NCBI GenBank assembly: GCA_964577955.1
Contig: CAZOAZ010000013.1
Coordinates: 57,597 to 121,596 of the forward strand
DNA from: CADEEX01 sp964577955
GTDB taxonomy: Bacteria > Acidobacteriota > Vicinamibacteria > Vicinamibacterales > CAVVIG01
DNA: 64,000 bases
Reading direction: 5' to 3'
The translations under genes and the position numbers were made by a program. Under the pieces are notes generated by a model that was given only the letters and a program-made list of their open reading frames with translations, was not told where the DNA came from and did no database searches. This document shows, in pieces, positions 8,283 through 16,930 of this stretch; positions within the stretch are counted from its first letter, which is position 1, and every line of letters starts with the position of its first letter.

Positions 8283-10727
8283 TCAGCGGATCTGTAGACT
8301 CGAATTGGCCTCGACGGCAGGCACCGTCGGCTTCACCAGCGGTTCCGCCGCGGCAATGCGCAGCGTCGTGGCCGCCGCGACGTCCGGGTTGAGCGAAATG
8401 GAGTCGATCCCTTCGCCAACCAGCCAGGTGGCAAAGTCGGGGTAGTCCGACGGCGCCTGTCCGCAGATCCCGACCGGCTTACCCATTCGCCGTCCCACCG
8501 CAATCGCTCTCGCGATCAGCCACCGGACCGCGTCGTTGCGTTCGTCGAACAGGTGCGCCACCGTTGCCGAGTCACGGTCGAGGCCGAGCGTGAGCTGCGT
8601 CAGGTCGTTGGAGCCGATCGAAAAGCCGTCGAACACGCGCAGGAAGTCTTCGGCCAGGATGGCGTTCGACGGAATTTCGCACATCGCGTAGACCTCGAGA
8701 CCGTGTTCTCCCTGGCGCAAGCCGTTCGCGGCGAGCGCGCCCAGCACGCGTCGGCCTTCGTCGACGGTGCGGCAAAACGGAATCATCAGCTTGATGTTGG
8801 CGAGACCCATCTCGGTGCGCGCCCGGCGCAGTGCCGCGCATTCGAGCGCGAAGCCGTCCGCGTAGCGTTCGTCGTAGTAACGGGAGGCACCGCGAAAGCC
8901 GATCATCGGGTTCTCTTCCGCCGGCTCGAACTCCTGACCACCGAGGAGTTGCGCGTACTCGTTGGTCTTGAAGTCGCTCAGACGGACGATTACCGGCTTC
9001 GGATAGAACGCCGACGCGAGGCGGGCGATGCCTTCCGCGAATCGATTCACGAAGAAGGCGCGGGCGTCTTCCCCGCCAATCCGTGCGGCGATGTCCTTGA
9101 CCGCCGCCGGGTTCTGAAGCTTCGGGTACCGGACCAGCGCCATCGGGTGAATGCCGATGTGGCTGGTAATGATGAACTCGGCGCGCGCCAGGCCGACGCC
9201 CTGGTTCGGAATCCGCGACAGATGGAAGGCCCGGCTCGGATCGCCGACGATCAGCATCACCTTGGTTGCCGTCACCGGCGCCGTTCCCGCGTCGACGTGG
9301 TCGACCACGAACGGCACCCGTCCGGCATACACGTGCCCCTCGACCCCTTCCGCGCAGCACACCGTCACTTCGTCGCCGTCATGCAGCGTCGCGGTGGCGT
9401 TGCCAGTACCGACGATGCAGGGGAGGCCGAATTCGCGCGAGACAATGGCGGCATGCGCGGTCCGGCCGCCGTGGTCCGTGACGATCGCCGCCACCCGCCG
9501 CATCACCGGCTCCCAATCGGGATCCGTCATCGGCGCCACGAGGACGTCGCCCGGCCGGACGGCCTCGAGCGCGGTCGCGTCGCGAACGACGCGTACACAC
9601 CCCGTCGCAATCCGCTCGCCGACTGCCTGCCCGTGGACGAGTGACTGGCGCGGCCCGGGGCTCAGACGGTAGACCTCGGTTGTGGCCCCCAACGGTTTCC
9701 TCGAATGGACGGTCTCGGGCCGCGCCTGCACGATGAACAGATCGCCGGTGTGGCCGTCCTTCGCCCACTCGATGTCCATCGGCGACGGATGCCCGGCGCG
9801 TTCCGAATAGTGTGCTTCGATGACGCACGCCCACCGCGCCAGCGTCAGCACATCGTCGTCAGTCAGACAGAAGCGCGTGCGCTGCTCGATCGGTGTCGGC
9901 TCGCTGCGGGTCGCCTTGCTGCCGTCGGCGTAGACCAGCCGGACTTCCTTCGTCCCGAGACGGCGTCCGATGATCGCCCGATGCCCGGTCGCGAGCGTTG
10001 GTTTGAACACCGTCCACTCATCCGGTGTCACGACGCCTTGAACGACGAACTCGCCCAGACCGTAGGCGCCTGAAATCTGCACGACGTCGCGGAAGCCCGA
10101 CTCGGTGTCGAGTGTGAAGATGACGCCCGACGTGGCCTGGTCGGAACGCACCATCGGCATCACACCGACGGACAGCGCCACCTTCAACTGGTCGTAGCCA
10201 AGCCGGGCCCGGTAGCTGATTGCGCGATCCGTGAACAGCGACGAATAGCAGGCATGCACGGCGCGGAGGAGGCCGTCGCGGCCGCGAACATTCAAGAACG
10301 TCTCTGCTGCGCCGGCAAACGACGCTTCAGGCAGATCCTCGGCGGTCGCCGACGATCGAACCGCCATCTCCGCTTCGCGCCCGAGCCTGGCGCAGAGCCG
10401 GTCGTAGGCCCGGAGCACCGCGTCGCTCACGTCCTCCGGGAGCGGTGTTTCGAGGACGGCAGCGCGGGCCGCCTGACCGCGGCGTGCCAGCTCCTCCAGG
10501 TCTTCGGGATCGAAGCCATCGAAGAGCGCGCGGAGGCGAGGCTCGAGCTCCTTCATGGTCAACAGCCGCCGATAGGCGTCTGCGGTCGTCGCGAATCCAT
10601 CCAGAATGCCGACCCCTTTGGGTTTCAGCACGCCGAACAGTTCACCGAGCGACGCGTTCTTTCCGCCCACGGTCGCGACATCGGCGAGCGTGATCTCGGA
10701 AAAGTCCCGGACATAGACCGGCGTCAT
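8283..10727 (-). CDS. ppsA: Phosphoenolpyruvate synthase
   Basis: The 814-residue protein has the PEP-utilising enzyme architecture. An N-terminal ATP-grasp domain (VGGKNASLGEL near 20, 'AVRSSATAEDLPEASFAGAAETFLNV' near 117-142) is followed by the phosphohistidine swivel domain with GGRTAHAAIVSREFGLPCIVG (catalytic His about 419) and a C-terminal PEP/pyruvate TIM barrel ('IGSNDLTQLTLGLDRDS'). It converts pyruvate, ATP and water to PEP, AMP and phosphate for gluconeogenesis. ATG 10727 overlaps the stop of the upstream DUF3300 gene (ATGA); the frame is open further upstream but there the neighbour's reading frame is the real one. It is the last gene of the 12210-8283 operon. Confidence 0.95.
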   Translation of the reverse strand: MTPVYVRDFSEITLADVATVGGKNASLGELFGVLKPKGVGILDGFATTADAYRRLLTMKELEPRLRALFDGFDPEDLEELARRGQAARAAVLETPLPEDVSDAVLRAYDRLCARLGREAEMAVRSSATAEDLPEASFAGAAETFLNVRGRDGLLRAVHACYSSLFTDRAISYRARLGYDQLKVALSVGVMPMVRSDQATSGVIFTLDTESGFRDVVQISGAYGLGEFVVQGVVTPDEWTVFKPTLATGHRAIIGRRLGTKEVRLVYADGSKATRSEPTPIEQRTRFCLTDDDVLTLARWACVIEAHYSERAGHPSPMDIEWAKDGHTGDLFIVQARPETVHSRKPLGATTEVYRLSPGPRQSLVHGQAVGERIATGCVRVVRDATALEAVRPGDVLVAPMTDPDWEPVMRRVAAIVTDHGGRTAHAAIVSREFGLPCIVGTGNATATLHDGDEVTVCCAEGVEGHVYAGRVPFVVDHVDAGTAPVTATKVMLIVGDPSRAFHLSRIPNQGVGLARAEFIITSHIGIHPMALVRYPKLQNPAAVKDIAARIGGEDARAFFVNRFAEGIARLASAFYPKPVIVRLSDFKTNEYAQLLGGQEFEPAEENPMIGFRGASRYYDERYADGFALECAALRRARTEMGLANIKLMIPFCRTVDEGRRVLGALAANGLRQGEHGLEVYAMCEIPSNAILAEDFLRVFDGFSIGSNDLTQLTLGLDRDSATVAHLFDERNDAVRWLIARAIAVGRRMGKPVGICGQAPSDYPDFATWLVGEGIDSISLNPDVAAATTLRIAAAEPLVKPTVPAVEANSSLQIR

Positions 10728-11593
10728 TTCTTCCCACCCGGCTTGACGGCTTTCGGCAGTTCGCGGGCGCGCTCCTTCGGGGTGCGCGGCTTGGCCTTGT
10801 GTGGGTCGAATGGCTTCGACGGGGGCACAAGCTTCGGAACCACCTTCGGCGGCCGCTTCGTCCAGGCACGCTTCCACGGCGTGCTCTTGATGATGATCGT
10901 ACGGGTCGGCCAGACCACGCGTGTCGAGCCCCAGCCCCAGGGAACCGCCCACACGCCCAGACCGACGCCGTAGCCGCAGTAGACCGCACTCGCTGGCACG
11001 AAGTCGCCACCAGGGACCGGCGGCACAAACAGGATCCTCGGATCGTAGTGCGGCACGACGATGAACCAGGGATCGGCAGGCACGATCTCGACGTAAGGGC
11101 CGAGGCGCACGACCACCGGCCTGCACGATCGGAGATAGCCGAAGTCGTTTGCCCGACGGCGGACACGCTGCACCGCGTCCATCACCTCCTCGGGCTGCGC
11201 CAGAAACGCGTCGCCTAACTGCTCGGTCCATGACAGGTCGGATGCCATGCGCTCCAGCACCGACGGGAACGGCAGTAACGCCTGGACGCTCTGATCCCAC
11301 GGCAGATGATCGGCGGTGATCGCGTCGGTCAGACGACGGCCACGCAGATAGTGATGATCATCGGCCCAGCGAAAGGCGTCGGGGATATCGTCGGCGAATG
11401 TCGCCGCGGCCAACACCTGCGCGAGCAGCGGGTCAGGATAGAGCGCGATCGGCGCCACTATCCGTTCGAGTTCGACGAACGAAAAAGATGGCGGCACGTC
11501 CTGCGCCGCACCTGATCTCGCCCATCCCCACAGACTCAACACCGCCGCGACGGCCACCAACTGTGGCGCGTAGGCGATCTTCTTCGCTCTCAT
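10724..11593 (-). CDS. DUF3300 secreted protein
   Basis: The 289-residue protein has a signal sequence (about 1-31, ending GAAQD). The DUF3300 hallmark 'ERIVAPIALYPDPLLAQVLAAATFADDI' is followed by 'LPWDQSVQALLPFPSVLERM' and 'WTEQLGDAF'. The C-terminal 45 residues are rich in Lys and Pro and probably disordered. The family is periplasmic or envelope-associated and of unknown function. It is coupled by ATGA overlaps to the serine-protease-like gene upstream and ppsA downstream. Confidence 0.85.
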   Translation of the reverse strand: MRAKKIAYAPQLVAVAAVLSLWGWARSGAAQDVPPSFSFVELERIVAPIALYPDPLLAQVLAAATFADDIPDAFRWADDHHYLRGRRLTDAITADHLPWDQSVQALLPFPSVLERMASDLSWTEQLGDAFLAQPEEVMDAVQRVRRRANDFGYLRSCRPVVVRLGPYVEIVPADPWFIVVPHYDPRILFVPPVPGGDFVPASAVYCGYGVGLGVWAVPWGWGSTRVVWPTRTIIIKSTPWKRAWTKRPPKVVPKLVPPSKPFDPHKAKPRTPKERARELPKAVKPGGKK

Positions 11594-12210
11594 TGTTCCT
11601 CTCCAGTCGCTGAAGGATTGGGGGCAAGGATCGGAATCTTCCCGCTCAGAAACCTCTGTGCGGCCGCCAGCAGCTCGACCGTTGGTGGCTGGTCGACGTC
11701 ACATGCCGTGACGAGTCCGAACACGCGGCCCTCGATCATCGCGGGCGCGCCGATGCAGCCGACGATGTCGGGCAGGCTCCGGTCGCCGATCGCGGTCGTC
11801 GGCGACACCCGGCTGGCGCGCTGCGGCAGCGCGACGACGTGGTCGGTGCTGTCGACGCCGGCGATGGTGAACGACGCGCCAACGGTTGGTGACTCGAAGG
11901 ACATCGGCAGCGCCACGCCTTCGTTCGAGTCGTCCACAATTCGGAGCACGCCGGTCCTGACGGACGCGTCGCTGTCCTCGTCGACGACACGGCTGCCGAC
12001 GGGCGCAAAGAGCTGAGACGAGGTCAGGTAATAGAGCGTGAGACCGGTTGCGTGGCGCTGGCGATCGACCAGCACCGCGGTGCCGTGCGCGTAGGCGCTC
12101 TGTTTCGGCAGTTCCAGCTGAATCACGCTGCCGCGCGGCAGCTGGCCACCATCGGGCTGGGCCAGTCCGACGGTCGAGATGACGGCGGCGAGCACGGTGG
12201 ACATTCGCAT
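11590..12210 (-). CDS. Trypsin-like-fold secreted protein, probably inactive
   Basis: The protein has about 206 residues from ATG 12210 (ATG 12204 is also possible). A short signal-like N-terminus (MSTVLAAVISTVGLAQ) is followed by a domain laid out like a chymotrypsin-fold protease: 'HGTAVLVDRQRHATGLTLYYLTSSQLF', 'NEGVALPMSFE' and a late 'DIVGCIGAPAMIEGRVFGLVTACD' strand pair. The canonical catalytic GNSGGP serine motif is replaced by 'GCIGAPAM', and no clear H/D pair is visible. I infer a catalytically dead or divergent trypsin-like protein. It is the first gene of the operon leading to DUF3300 and ppsA. The predicted transcript start (about 12213) leaves almost no leader. Confidence 0.6.
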   Translation of the reverse strand: MRMSTVLAAVISTVGLAQPDGGQLPRGSVIQLELPKQSAYAHGTAVLVDRQRHATGLTLYYLTSSQLFAPVGSRVVDEDSDASVRTGVLRIVDDSNEGVALPMSFESPTVGASFTIAGVDSTDHVVALPQRASRVSPTTAIGDRSLPDIVGCIGAPAMIEGRVFGLVTACDVDQPPTVELLAAAQRFLSGKIPILAPNPSATGEEQ

Positions 12211-12223
12211 GTGTTCGACGAGG

Positions 12224-12239
12224 GGCAACACTCGTGCCG
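12224..12239 (-). promoter_or_regulatory. Predicted sigma-54 promoter for protease-like/DUF3300/ppsA operon
   Basis: The minus strand reads CGGCACGAGTGTTGCC, with full GG-N10-GC spacing, CAC after GG, and TTGC. It is divergently paired with 12371-12386. Confidence 0.65.
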
Positions 12240-12295
12240 CTCCTGGCCGGGTGACCGTGGGCGCCACACCGCCCCGGTCAGCGATCATCGACTGC

Positions 12296-12327
12296 GGAGG
12301 ATTCCACGGGCGCTGCGAATTAGTTCC
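12296..12327. promoter_or_regulatory. Tandem-dyad enhancer-like element
   Basis: The dyads GGAGGATTCC (12296-12305) and GAATTAGTTCC (12317-12327) start 21 bp apart. They lie between the divergent sigma-54 promoters, 73-85 bp from each -12 box. Confidence 0.5.
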
Positions 12328-12370
12328 GCATCCGCGGCGATGGCCGGCTCGCGGCGCCCGCGGATCGCGC

Positions 12371-12386
12371 TGGCATCGCGGTTGCC
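12371..12386 (+). promoter_or_regulatory. Predicted sigma-54 promoter for BON/HAD-HerA operon
   Basis: TGGCATCGCGGTTGCC matches the consensus at GG, CA and TTGC with N10 spacing. The predicted start is near 12397 and ATG 12430 follows a GGGGAGGA ribosome-binding site. Confidence 0.7.
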
Positions 12387-12429
12387 TTCTCCGGGGTATC
12401 AACCAGCCGCGAATCGGGGAGGACGACTC

Positions 12430-12993
12430 ATGACCGACCGAGATCTGATGGAAAGCGTTGAACGCGCGTTGGATTGGGAACCCAGCCTGGATGCCGGCGA
12501 CATCGGCGTCTCGGTCGAAGATGGCGTGGCGACGCTGCGCGGGACGGTGCCTTCGTACTCGCAGCGGATGGCCGCCGAGCGCGCCGCCCTGCATGTCTAC
12601 GGCGTGAAGGCCGTCGCCAATGACCTGGCGGTTCGGCTGGGCAGCGCCTTCACACTCAACGACACGGAGATCGCCCAGGCGGCGGTCGGCGCGTTGAAGT
12701 GGAACTCGATGGTGCCCGCGGGGCGAATCACGGTGACGGTGGCCGACGGCTGGATCACCTTGGCCGGAGCGGTCGAGTGGCAGTATCAGCGCGATGCCGC
12801 GGCGCGCGCCGTGCGCGACATCACCGGCGTCAAAGGCGTGTCGAACAACGTGGTCGTCCAGCCGCGTCCGGCCGCCGGCGATGTCCGCGAGAAGATCGAA
12901 GCCGCGTTCAAGCGCAGCGCCGAGATCGATGCGCGACGCATCAACGTCAACGGCAGCACATCGGTCAATTCGGCACGCTCTAGGCCATCATGA
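12430..12993 (+). CDS. BON-domain protein with truncated third BON repeat
   Basis: This 187-residue protein has two complete BON domains, about 5-72 ('VERALDWEPSLDAGDIGVSVEDGVATLRG...') and 78-147 ('ALKWNSMVPAGRITVTVADGWITLAG...'). The start of a third (from 'AAGDVREKIEAAF') breaks off after 'RINVN' into NGSTSVNSARSRPS. The paralogue at 23531-24235 has three full repeats, so a small deletion or frameshift probably removed the last about 35 residues. BON proteins are envelope or cytoplasmic and bind phospholipids. There is no signal peptide. Its stop overlaps the next start (ATGA). Confidence 0.85.
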   Translation: MTDRDLMESVERALDWEPSLDAGDIGVSVEDGVATLRGTVPSYSQRMAAERAALHVYGVKAVANDLAVRLGSAFTLNDTEIAQAAVGALKWNSMVPAGRITVTVADGWITLAGAVEWQYQRDAAARAVRDITGVKGVSNNVVVQPRPAAGDVREKIEAAFKRSAEIDARRINVNGSTSVNSARSRPS

Positions 12994-14732
12994 ATCTCAA
13001 CGTCATCGCGCTGGACTACGACGGCACCATCGCCCGGGGCGACACGCTCGATCCCCAGGTGCGCGACGCCGTGGCGGCGGCGCGGCGGGCCGGCATTCTC
13101 GTCGCGCTCGTCACCGGACGCATCATCAGCGAATTGCAGCGGGTCGCCGGCGACCTCCATTTCGTGGATGTGGTGATCGCCGAGAACGGTGCGGTGGTCC
13201 ATTACCCGCAAGCCGGACACACGACGGTGCTGACGACCGTGATTCCCACCGCGTTCGTCGCCGAACTCGGCCGGCGCGGCATTCCATTCCGGCAGGGACA
13301 GTGCCTGGTCGACGCCGACGCCAACGATGCTCAGCGCCTGCTGGAGGTCGTTCGCGCCCTCGAGGTTCCGCTCGTTCTGATCTTCAACGCCGGGCGGGTG
13401 ATGGTGCTCCCCCAAGGCGTGAGCAAGGCGACCGGGCTCCGGGTGACGCTCGACACACTGCGCATCTCGCCGCGCAACACCGTCGCGATCGGCGACGCCG
13501 AAAACGATCACGAGATGCTGCGGCTCGCCGAGGTCGGTGTCGCGGTCGAATGGGGGAGCACGGCGCTCAAGGCCGTGGCCGATGTGGTGCTCCGTGGCGC
13601 CGGGCCGCAGAGCGTCGCGGAGTACATCCGCAGCCTGACCGCCACGCGACGCCTCCCGGTTCCGGAGCGGGCCCGCCGCCGCCTGCGGCTCGGCCACACG
13701 GCCGACGGCCGGGAATTTTCGCTCGCGGTTCGCGGCCGGAACGTCCTCGTCACCGGAGATGCCAAGTCCGGGAAGTCGTGGGCCGCCGGCCTGCTGTGCG
13801 AACAGTTGATTCTGCACGGCTATTGTTGCTGCGTGATCGATCCCGAAGGCGACTACAGTTCGCTCGAAGGCCTGCCCGGCGTCACCGTGCTCGGACGTGA
13901 CGATCCGCCGCCGACGCCGCGTGACCTGCTCCGCGCCCTGCGTTACCCGGATCGCAGCGTCGTCATCGATCTGTCGCGCCAGACCTACGACGCCAAGATC
14001 GCCTACATTCGCGGGTTGCTGCCGGCGCTGAATGTGTTGCGTCAGCGGACTGGACTTCCCCACCGGATCCTCCTCGACGAGGCGCACTACTATCTCCACG
14101 ATGAGGAGGCGTTGCGACTGCTCGACTTCGAACGGAACGGGTACACGATCGTCACCTATCGCGCGTCATGGCTGCCGGAGGCCCTGCTCGCGGCCACGGA
14201 AGTGATGCTCGTGACCTGCGAGTCGAACCCGGCCGAAGTCGAGCGGCTTCGCGCCCGCTGTGCGCGGTGCCAGGGCGACGACAAGAGCTGGTCGAGCCTC
14301 GGGCATCTGAAGATCGGGCAGGCGGTCGCCCTGCCGGTCACCGAGGAAGCCGGTGGCGAGCTGCGTCTGTTCACGCTCGCGCCCCGGCTCACCCCGCACG
14401 TGCGGCATCGCGAGAAGTACGTCGACGTGCCGGTGAGCCAGGAGGTCGCCTTCAGGTTCGATGGCACCGCCCAGACCGAGCAGCGGGCGCGCACGCTGCG
14501 AGAGTTCGTCGCTGAGCTCGAAAAGCGGCCGGCCGGCGCGTTGGCCGACTACGCGGCGCGCGGCGACTTCTCCCGGTGGATCGAAAGCGTCTTCGGCGAC
14601 CGCGCGCTGGCCGAGGAGCTCCGCGCTCTCGAGGCGCAGTATCGAACGGCGAGCCGGCCCGAATTGCTGAACCACATGGCCGTCGCGATTCGGGCTCGCT
14701 ACGATCTGGCCGAAGAGACGACGCCGGCGTAG
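12990..14732 (+). CDS. HAD-superfamily phosphatase fused to HerA/FtsK-like ATPase
   Basis: The protein has 580 residues. The first about 220 form a Cof/SPP-type HAD hydrolase, with DYDGT at 9-13 and the late 'TVAIGDAENDHEML' acidic motif. After a linker, a P-loop domain begins 'RNVLVTGDAKSGKSWAAGLL' (Walker A about 255-263), with Walker B 'RILLDEAHYYL' about 358-367 and a conserved 'VIDPEGDYSSLEGL' that is typical of HerA-like ATPases. The C-terminal 120 residues are helical. Both halves look catalytically complete. The partner and substrate are unknown. It is translationally coupled to the BON gene and converges with the dehydrogenase at 14736. Confidence 0.85.
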   Translation: MNLNVIALDYDGTIARGDTLDPQVRDAVAAARRAGILVALVTGRIISELQRVAGDLHFVDVVIAENGAVVHYPQAGHTTVLTTVIPTAFVAELGRRGIPFRQGQCLVDADANDAQRLLEVVRALEVPLVLIFNAGRVMVLPQGVSKATGLRVTLDTLRISPRNTVAIGDAENDHEMLRLAEVGVAVEWGSTALKAVADVVLRGAGPQSVAEYIRSLTATRRLPVPERARRRLRLGHTADGREFSLAVRGRNVLVTGDAKSGKSWAAGLLCEQLILHGYCCCVIDPEGDYSSLEGLPGVTVLGRDDPPPTPRDLLRALRYPDRSVVIDLSRQTYDAKIAYIRGLLPALNVLRQRTGLPHRILLDEAHYYLHDEEALRLLDFERNGYTIVTYRASWLPEALLAATEVMLVTCESNPAEVERLRARCARCQGDDKSWSSLGHLKIGQAVALPVTEEAGGELRLFTLAPRLTPHVRHREKYVDVPVSQEVAFRFDGTAQTEQRARTLREFVAELEKRPAGALADYAARGDFSRWIESVFGDRALAEELRALEAQYRTASRPELLNHMAVAIRARYDLAEETTPA

Positions 14733-14735
14733 GGG

Positions 14736-15722
14736 CTACGGGACGAGCACCGCGGCGCCCGACAGCCGGCCGCGGCGCAGATCGTCAAGCGCGGCGTTCG
14801 CGTCGGCAAGCGCGTACGTTCGAATTTCCGTTCGGATCGGCATCGTCCCGGCCAACGCCATGAACTCGCGCGCGTCCGCGCGGGTCAGATTCGCCACCGA
14901 GCGCAGCGACCGCTCTTCCCACAACAGCCCATAGCGGAAGGCCGGAATCTGACTCATATGGATGCCGGCGCAGACCACCGTGCCGCCGGGCGCGGTGCGC
15001 GACAGCGCTTCGGGAACGAGCGCGCCGACCGGTGCGAAGATGATGGCGCTGTCGAGCGGGACCGGCGGCGGTCGATTCGAGAAGCCCGCCCAGGTGGCGC
15101 CCACCCTGAGAGCGAAGCGTATCCCTTCGTCATCGCCTGGCGCCACGAAGGCGTAGACCTCGACGCCCTGTTGGACGGCGACCTGCGCGATGATGTGCGC
15201 GGCCGCGCCGAAGCCGTAGATGCCGAGACGCCGTGTGGCACCGGCCATCCGATACGCGCGATAGCCAATCAGCCCCGCACAAAGCAGCGGCGCCGCGTGC
15301 GCATCATCGTAGCCAGGCGGCAGCGCGACGCAGAACGCCGCGTCCGCCAGGACCGCCTCCTGATAGCCACCGTCGATCAGGTAACCGGTGAACCGGGCGC
15401 GCGGGCACAGGTTTTCGCGACCGTCGCGACAATAGGCGCATTGCCCGCAGGCCCACGCCAGCCACGGCACGCCGACGCGATCGCCGATGTGCGGTTCTGC
15501 GATCCCGGCCCCCAGCCGCATGACGCGCCCGACGATCTCATGACCAGGAACCAGCGGCAGCTTCGGATCCGGCAGTTCGCCATCCACTACGTGCAGATCG
15601 GTGCGACAGATCCCGCAGGCCAGCACCTCGAGGAGCACCTGGCCCGGTCCAGGCTCCGGAAGATCGACGTCGACGGCTTCGAGCGCTCCGGCCCCGGCGC
15701 GCGTGAGCGCCATTGCACGCAT
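14736..15722 (-). CDS. Zinc-dependent alcohol dehydrogenase
   Basis: This is a 328-residue medium-chain dehydrogenase/reductase. Catalytic zinc ligands lie in 'GICRTDLH' and 'GHE', structural-zinc cysteines in CGQCAYCRDGRENLC (about 98-112), and the cofactor-binding strand is 'LGIYGFGAAAHIIAQVA'. It resembles the AdhA/AdhP branch that oxidises primary alcohols or reduces aldehydes. ATG 15722 is chosen because the enzyme family starts right at 'MRAMALT'; a second ATG follows at 15713. It is the last gene of the long minus-strand operon beginning at 18993, 14 bp after a USP gene. Confidence 0.92.
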   Translation of the reverse strand: MRAMALTRAGAGALEAVDVDLPEPGPGQVLLEVLACGICRTDLHVVDGELPDPKLPLVPGHEIVGRVMRLGAGIAEPHIGDRVGVPWLAWACGQCAYCRDGRENLCPRARFTGYLIDGGYQEAVLADAAFCVALPPGYDDAHAAPLLCAGLIGYRAYRMAGATRRLGIYGFGAAAHIIAQVAVQQGVEVYAFVAPGDDEGIRFALRVGATWAGFSNRPPPVPLDSAIIFAPVGALVPEALSRTAPGGTVVCAGIHMSQIPAFRYGLLWEERSLRSVANLTRADAREFMALAGTMPIRTEIRTYALADANAALDDLRRGRLSGAAVLVP

Positions 15723-15736
15723 CGCGGGCGCGCCGC

Positions 15737-16240
15737 CTACCGCGCCGGAACCTGACTCGCGGCCGCCTTCGCGTCCGCCGCAACGGCCTCGCGCTCCAGC
15801 GAGCGAATCGTCAGCACCGGACACGGCGCGAGGCGGACCACACGCTCAGCCACGCTGCCCATCAGCAAATGAGCGATGGCACCACGCCCGTGCGTGCCGA
15901 TGACGATCAGATCGATCTTCTCCGCCCTGGCGTACTCGACGATGACCGATGCCGGCGACAACGACGACAGCACAGTGGCACGGGCGTGCAGTTCGCGCCG
16001 GTCCGCGTCCGTCAGGAGCGCTTCCAGGCGCGTCAGCGCGGCCCGCTCGATATCTTCCTGCATGTCGGGCGTGAGCAGCACCAGGGCGTCGCCCGCGTAG
16101 CGCGCCATCAGGTCATCCTCGACGTACATGAGATGCAGCGCCGCGCCGTACTGCCGGGCCAGGTCACGCCCGTACGCGAGCGCCGCCGCCGCGGGTTCAC
16201 CGAAGTCTGTCGCCACAAGAATCTTCTTCAATGCAATCAT
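15737..16240 (-). CDS. Universal stress protein, single domain
   Basis: The 167-residue UspA-family protein starts 'ALKKILVATDFGEPAAAALAYG' and carries the ATP-binding loop 'GTHGRGAIAHLLMGSVAERVVR' (G-2x-G-9x-G-S) near 120-140, so it is expected to bind nucleotide. ATG 16240 follows GCGAGGAC. It sits in an operon with another USP, a DksA-type protein and alcohol dehydrogenase. Confidence 0.93.
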   Translation of the reverse strand: MIALKKILVATDFGEPAAAALAYGRDLARQYGAALHLMYVEDDLMARYAGDALVLLTPDMQEDIERAALTRLEALLTDADRRELHARATVLSSLSPASVIVEYARAEKIDLIVIGTHGRGAIAHLLMGSVAERVVRLAPCPVLTIRSLEREAVAADAKAAASQVPAR

Positions 16241-16259
16241 GATGTCCTCGCCTTGCCAC

Positions 16260-16913
16260 TCATTGCGGCCGTGCCGGCGCACCCGGGCCCGATCGCGGCG
16301 CCGGCGACGGCCAATCCCAGCGCCCCGCCTCCGAATTGGCGTCGTCGGTCGACGCGATCCGTACGGGCATTGCCGCGAGACGGTCGTAGAGTCTGATGTC
16401 CGCGCGGATCGGCCACCAGTCGTAGAGGAAGATCTCCATCGGCCGCCACATCGCGACCCAGCCGCCGATCAGGAGGCTCTCGCGCAGCACTTCGCCCAGC
16501 GTGCCCGCCAAGGCCTTGGCCACCACATCGCCGACGATCACCGAGGCGGCGAGCCACGCGAGACCAATCGCCAGGCTGGTGCGGCCAACCCGCATCAACT
16601 GCCGCAGACTCTGGGTCGCGGTGCCCGAGCGGTAGGTGAAGAACTCGGCGATCGCGGCGCGCAGAATCGCCGCGGCATCACCGGCCCCGAGCGGCCTGTC
16701 GACGTGGACCACCAGCGCCAGCGCGGCCTCGCGGGGCAGGTCGCGCGCCCACTGCACGATGAAGTCTTCGGCCTTGGGATCGAGATCCTTCTCCCGAAAC
16801 GGCGACGGATCGATCGAATTGAACAACTGCTTCAACTCGGCGACATGGACCTCGATCGCCTCCGTCTTCTGATCCGGGCGTGCATCAACCGCCGCCGGCG
16901 GCACCGAGATCAT
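16260..16913 (-). CDS. Hypothetical two-helix membrane protein
   Basis: The protein has about 217 residues from ATG 16913. A GTG at 16934 overlaps the upstream stop and would add seven residues. A charged, probably cytoplasmic N-terminal half ('VHVAELKQLFNSIDPSPFREKDLDPKAEDFIVQWAR') is followed by two hydrophobic segments, about 112-137 (SLAIGLAWLAASVIVGDVVAKAL) and 143-167 (LLIGGWVAMWRPMEIFLYDWW). I recognise no named domain, though such proteins occur beside USP genes in other soil bacteria. It lies inside the USP operon, 19 bp before the single-domain USP. Confidence 0.7.
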   Translation of the reverse strand: MISVPPAAVDARPDQKTEAIEVHVAELKQLFNSIDPSPFREKDLDPKAEDFIVQWARDLPREAALALVVHVDRPLGAGDAAAILRAAIAEFFTYRSGTATQSLRQLMRVGRTSLAIGLAWLAASVIVGDVVAKALAGTLGEVLRESLLIGGWVAMWRPMEIFLYDWWPIRADIRLYDRLAAMPVRIASTDDANSEAGRWDWPSPAPRSGPGAPARPQ

Positions 16914-16930
16914 CGCTGCGCCTTCGCCGT

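Noticed and set aside
10728..11300. Long upstream extension of the PEP synthase frame
   Set aside because: The extension is out of frame with a convincing DUF3300 protein (signal peptide, 'APIALYPDPLLAQVLAAATF'), and PEP synthases start at the chosen ATG.
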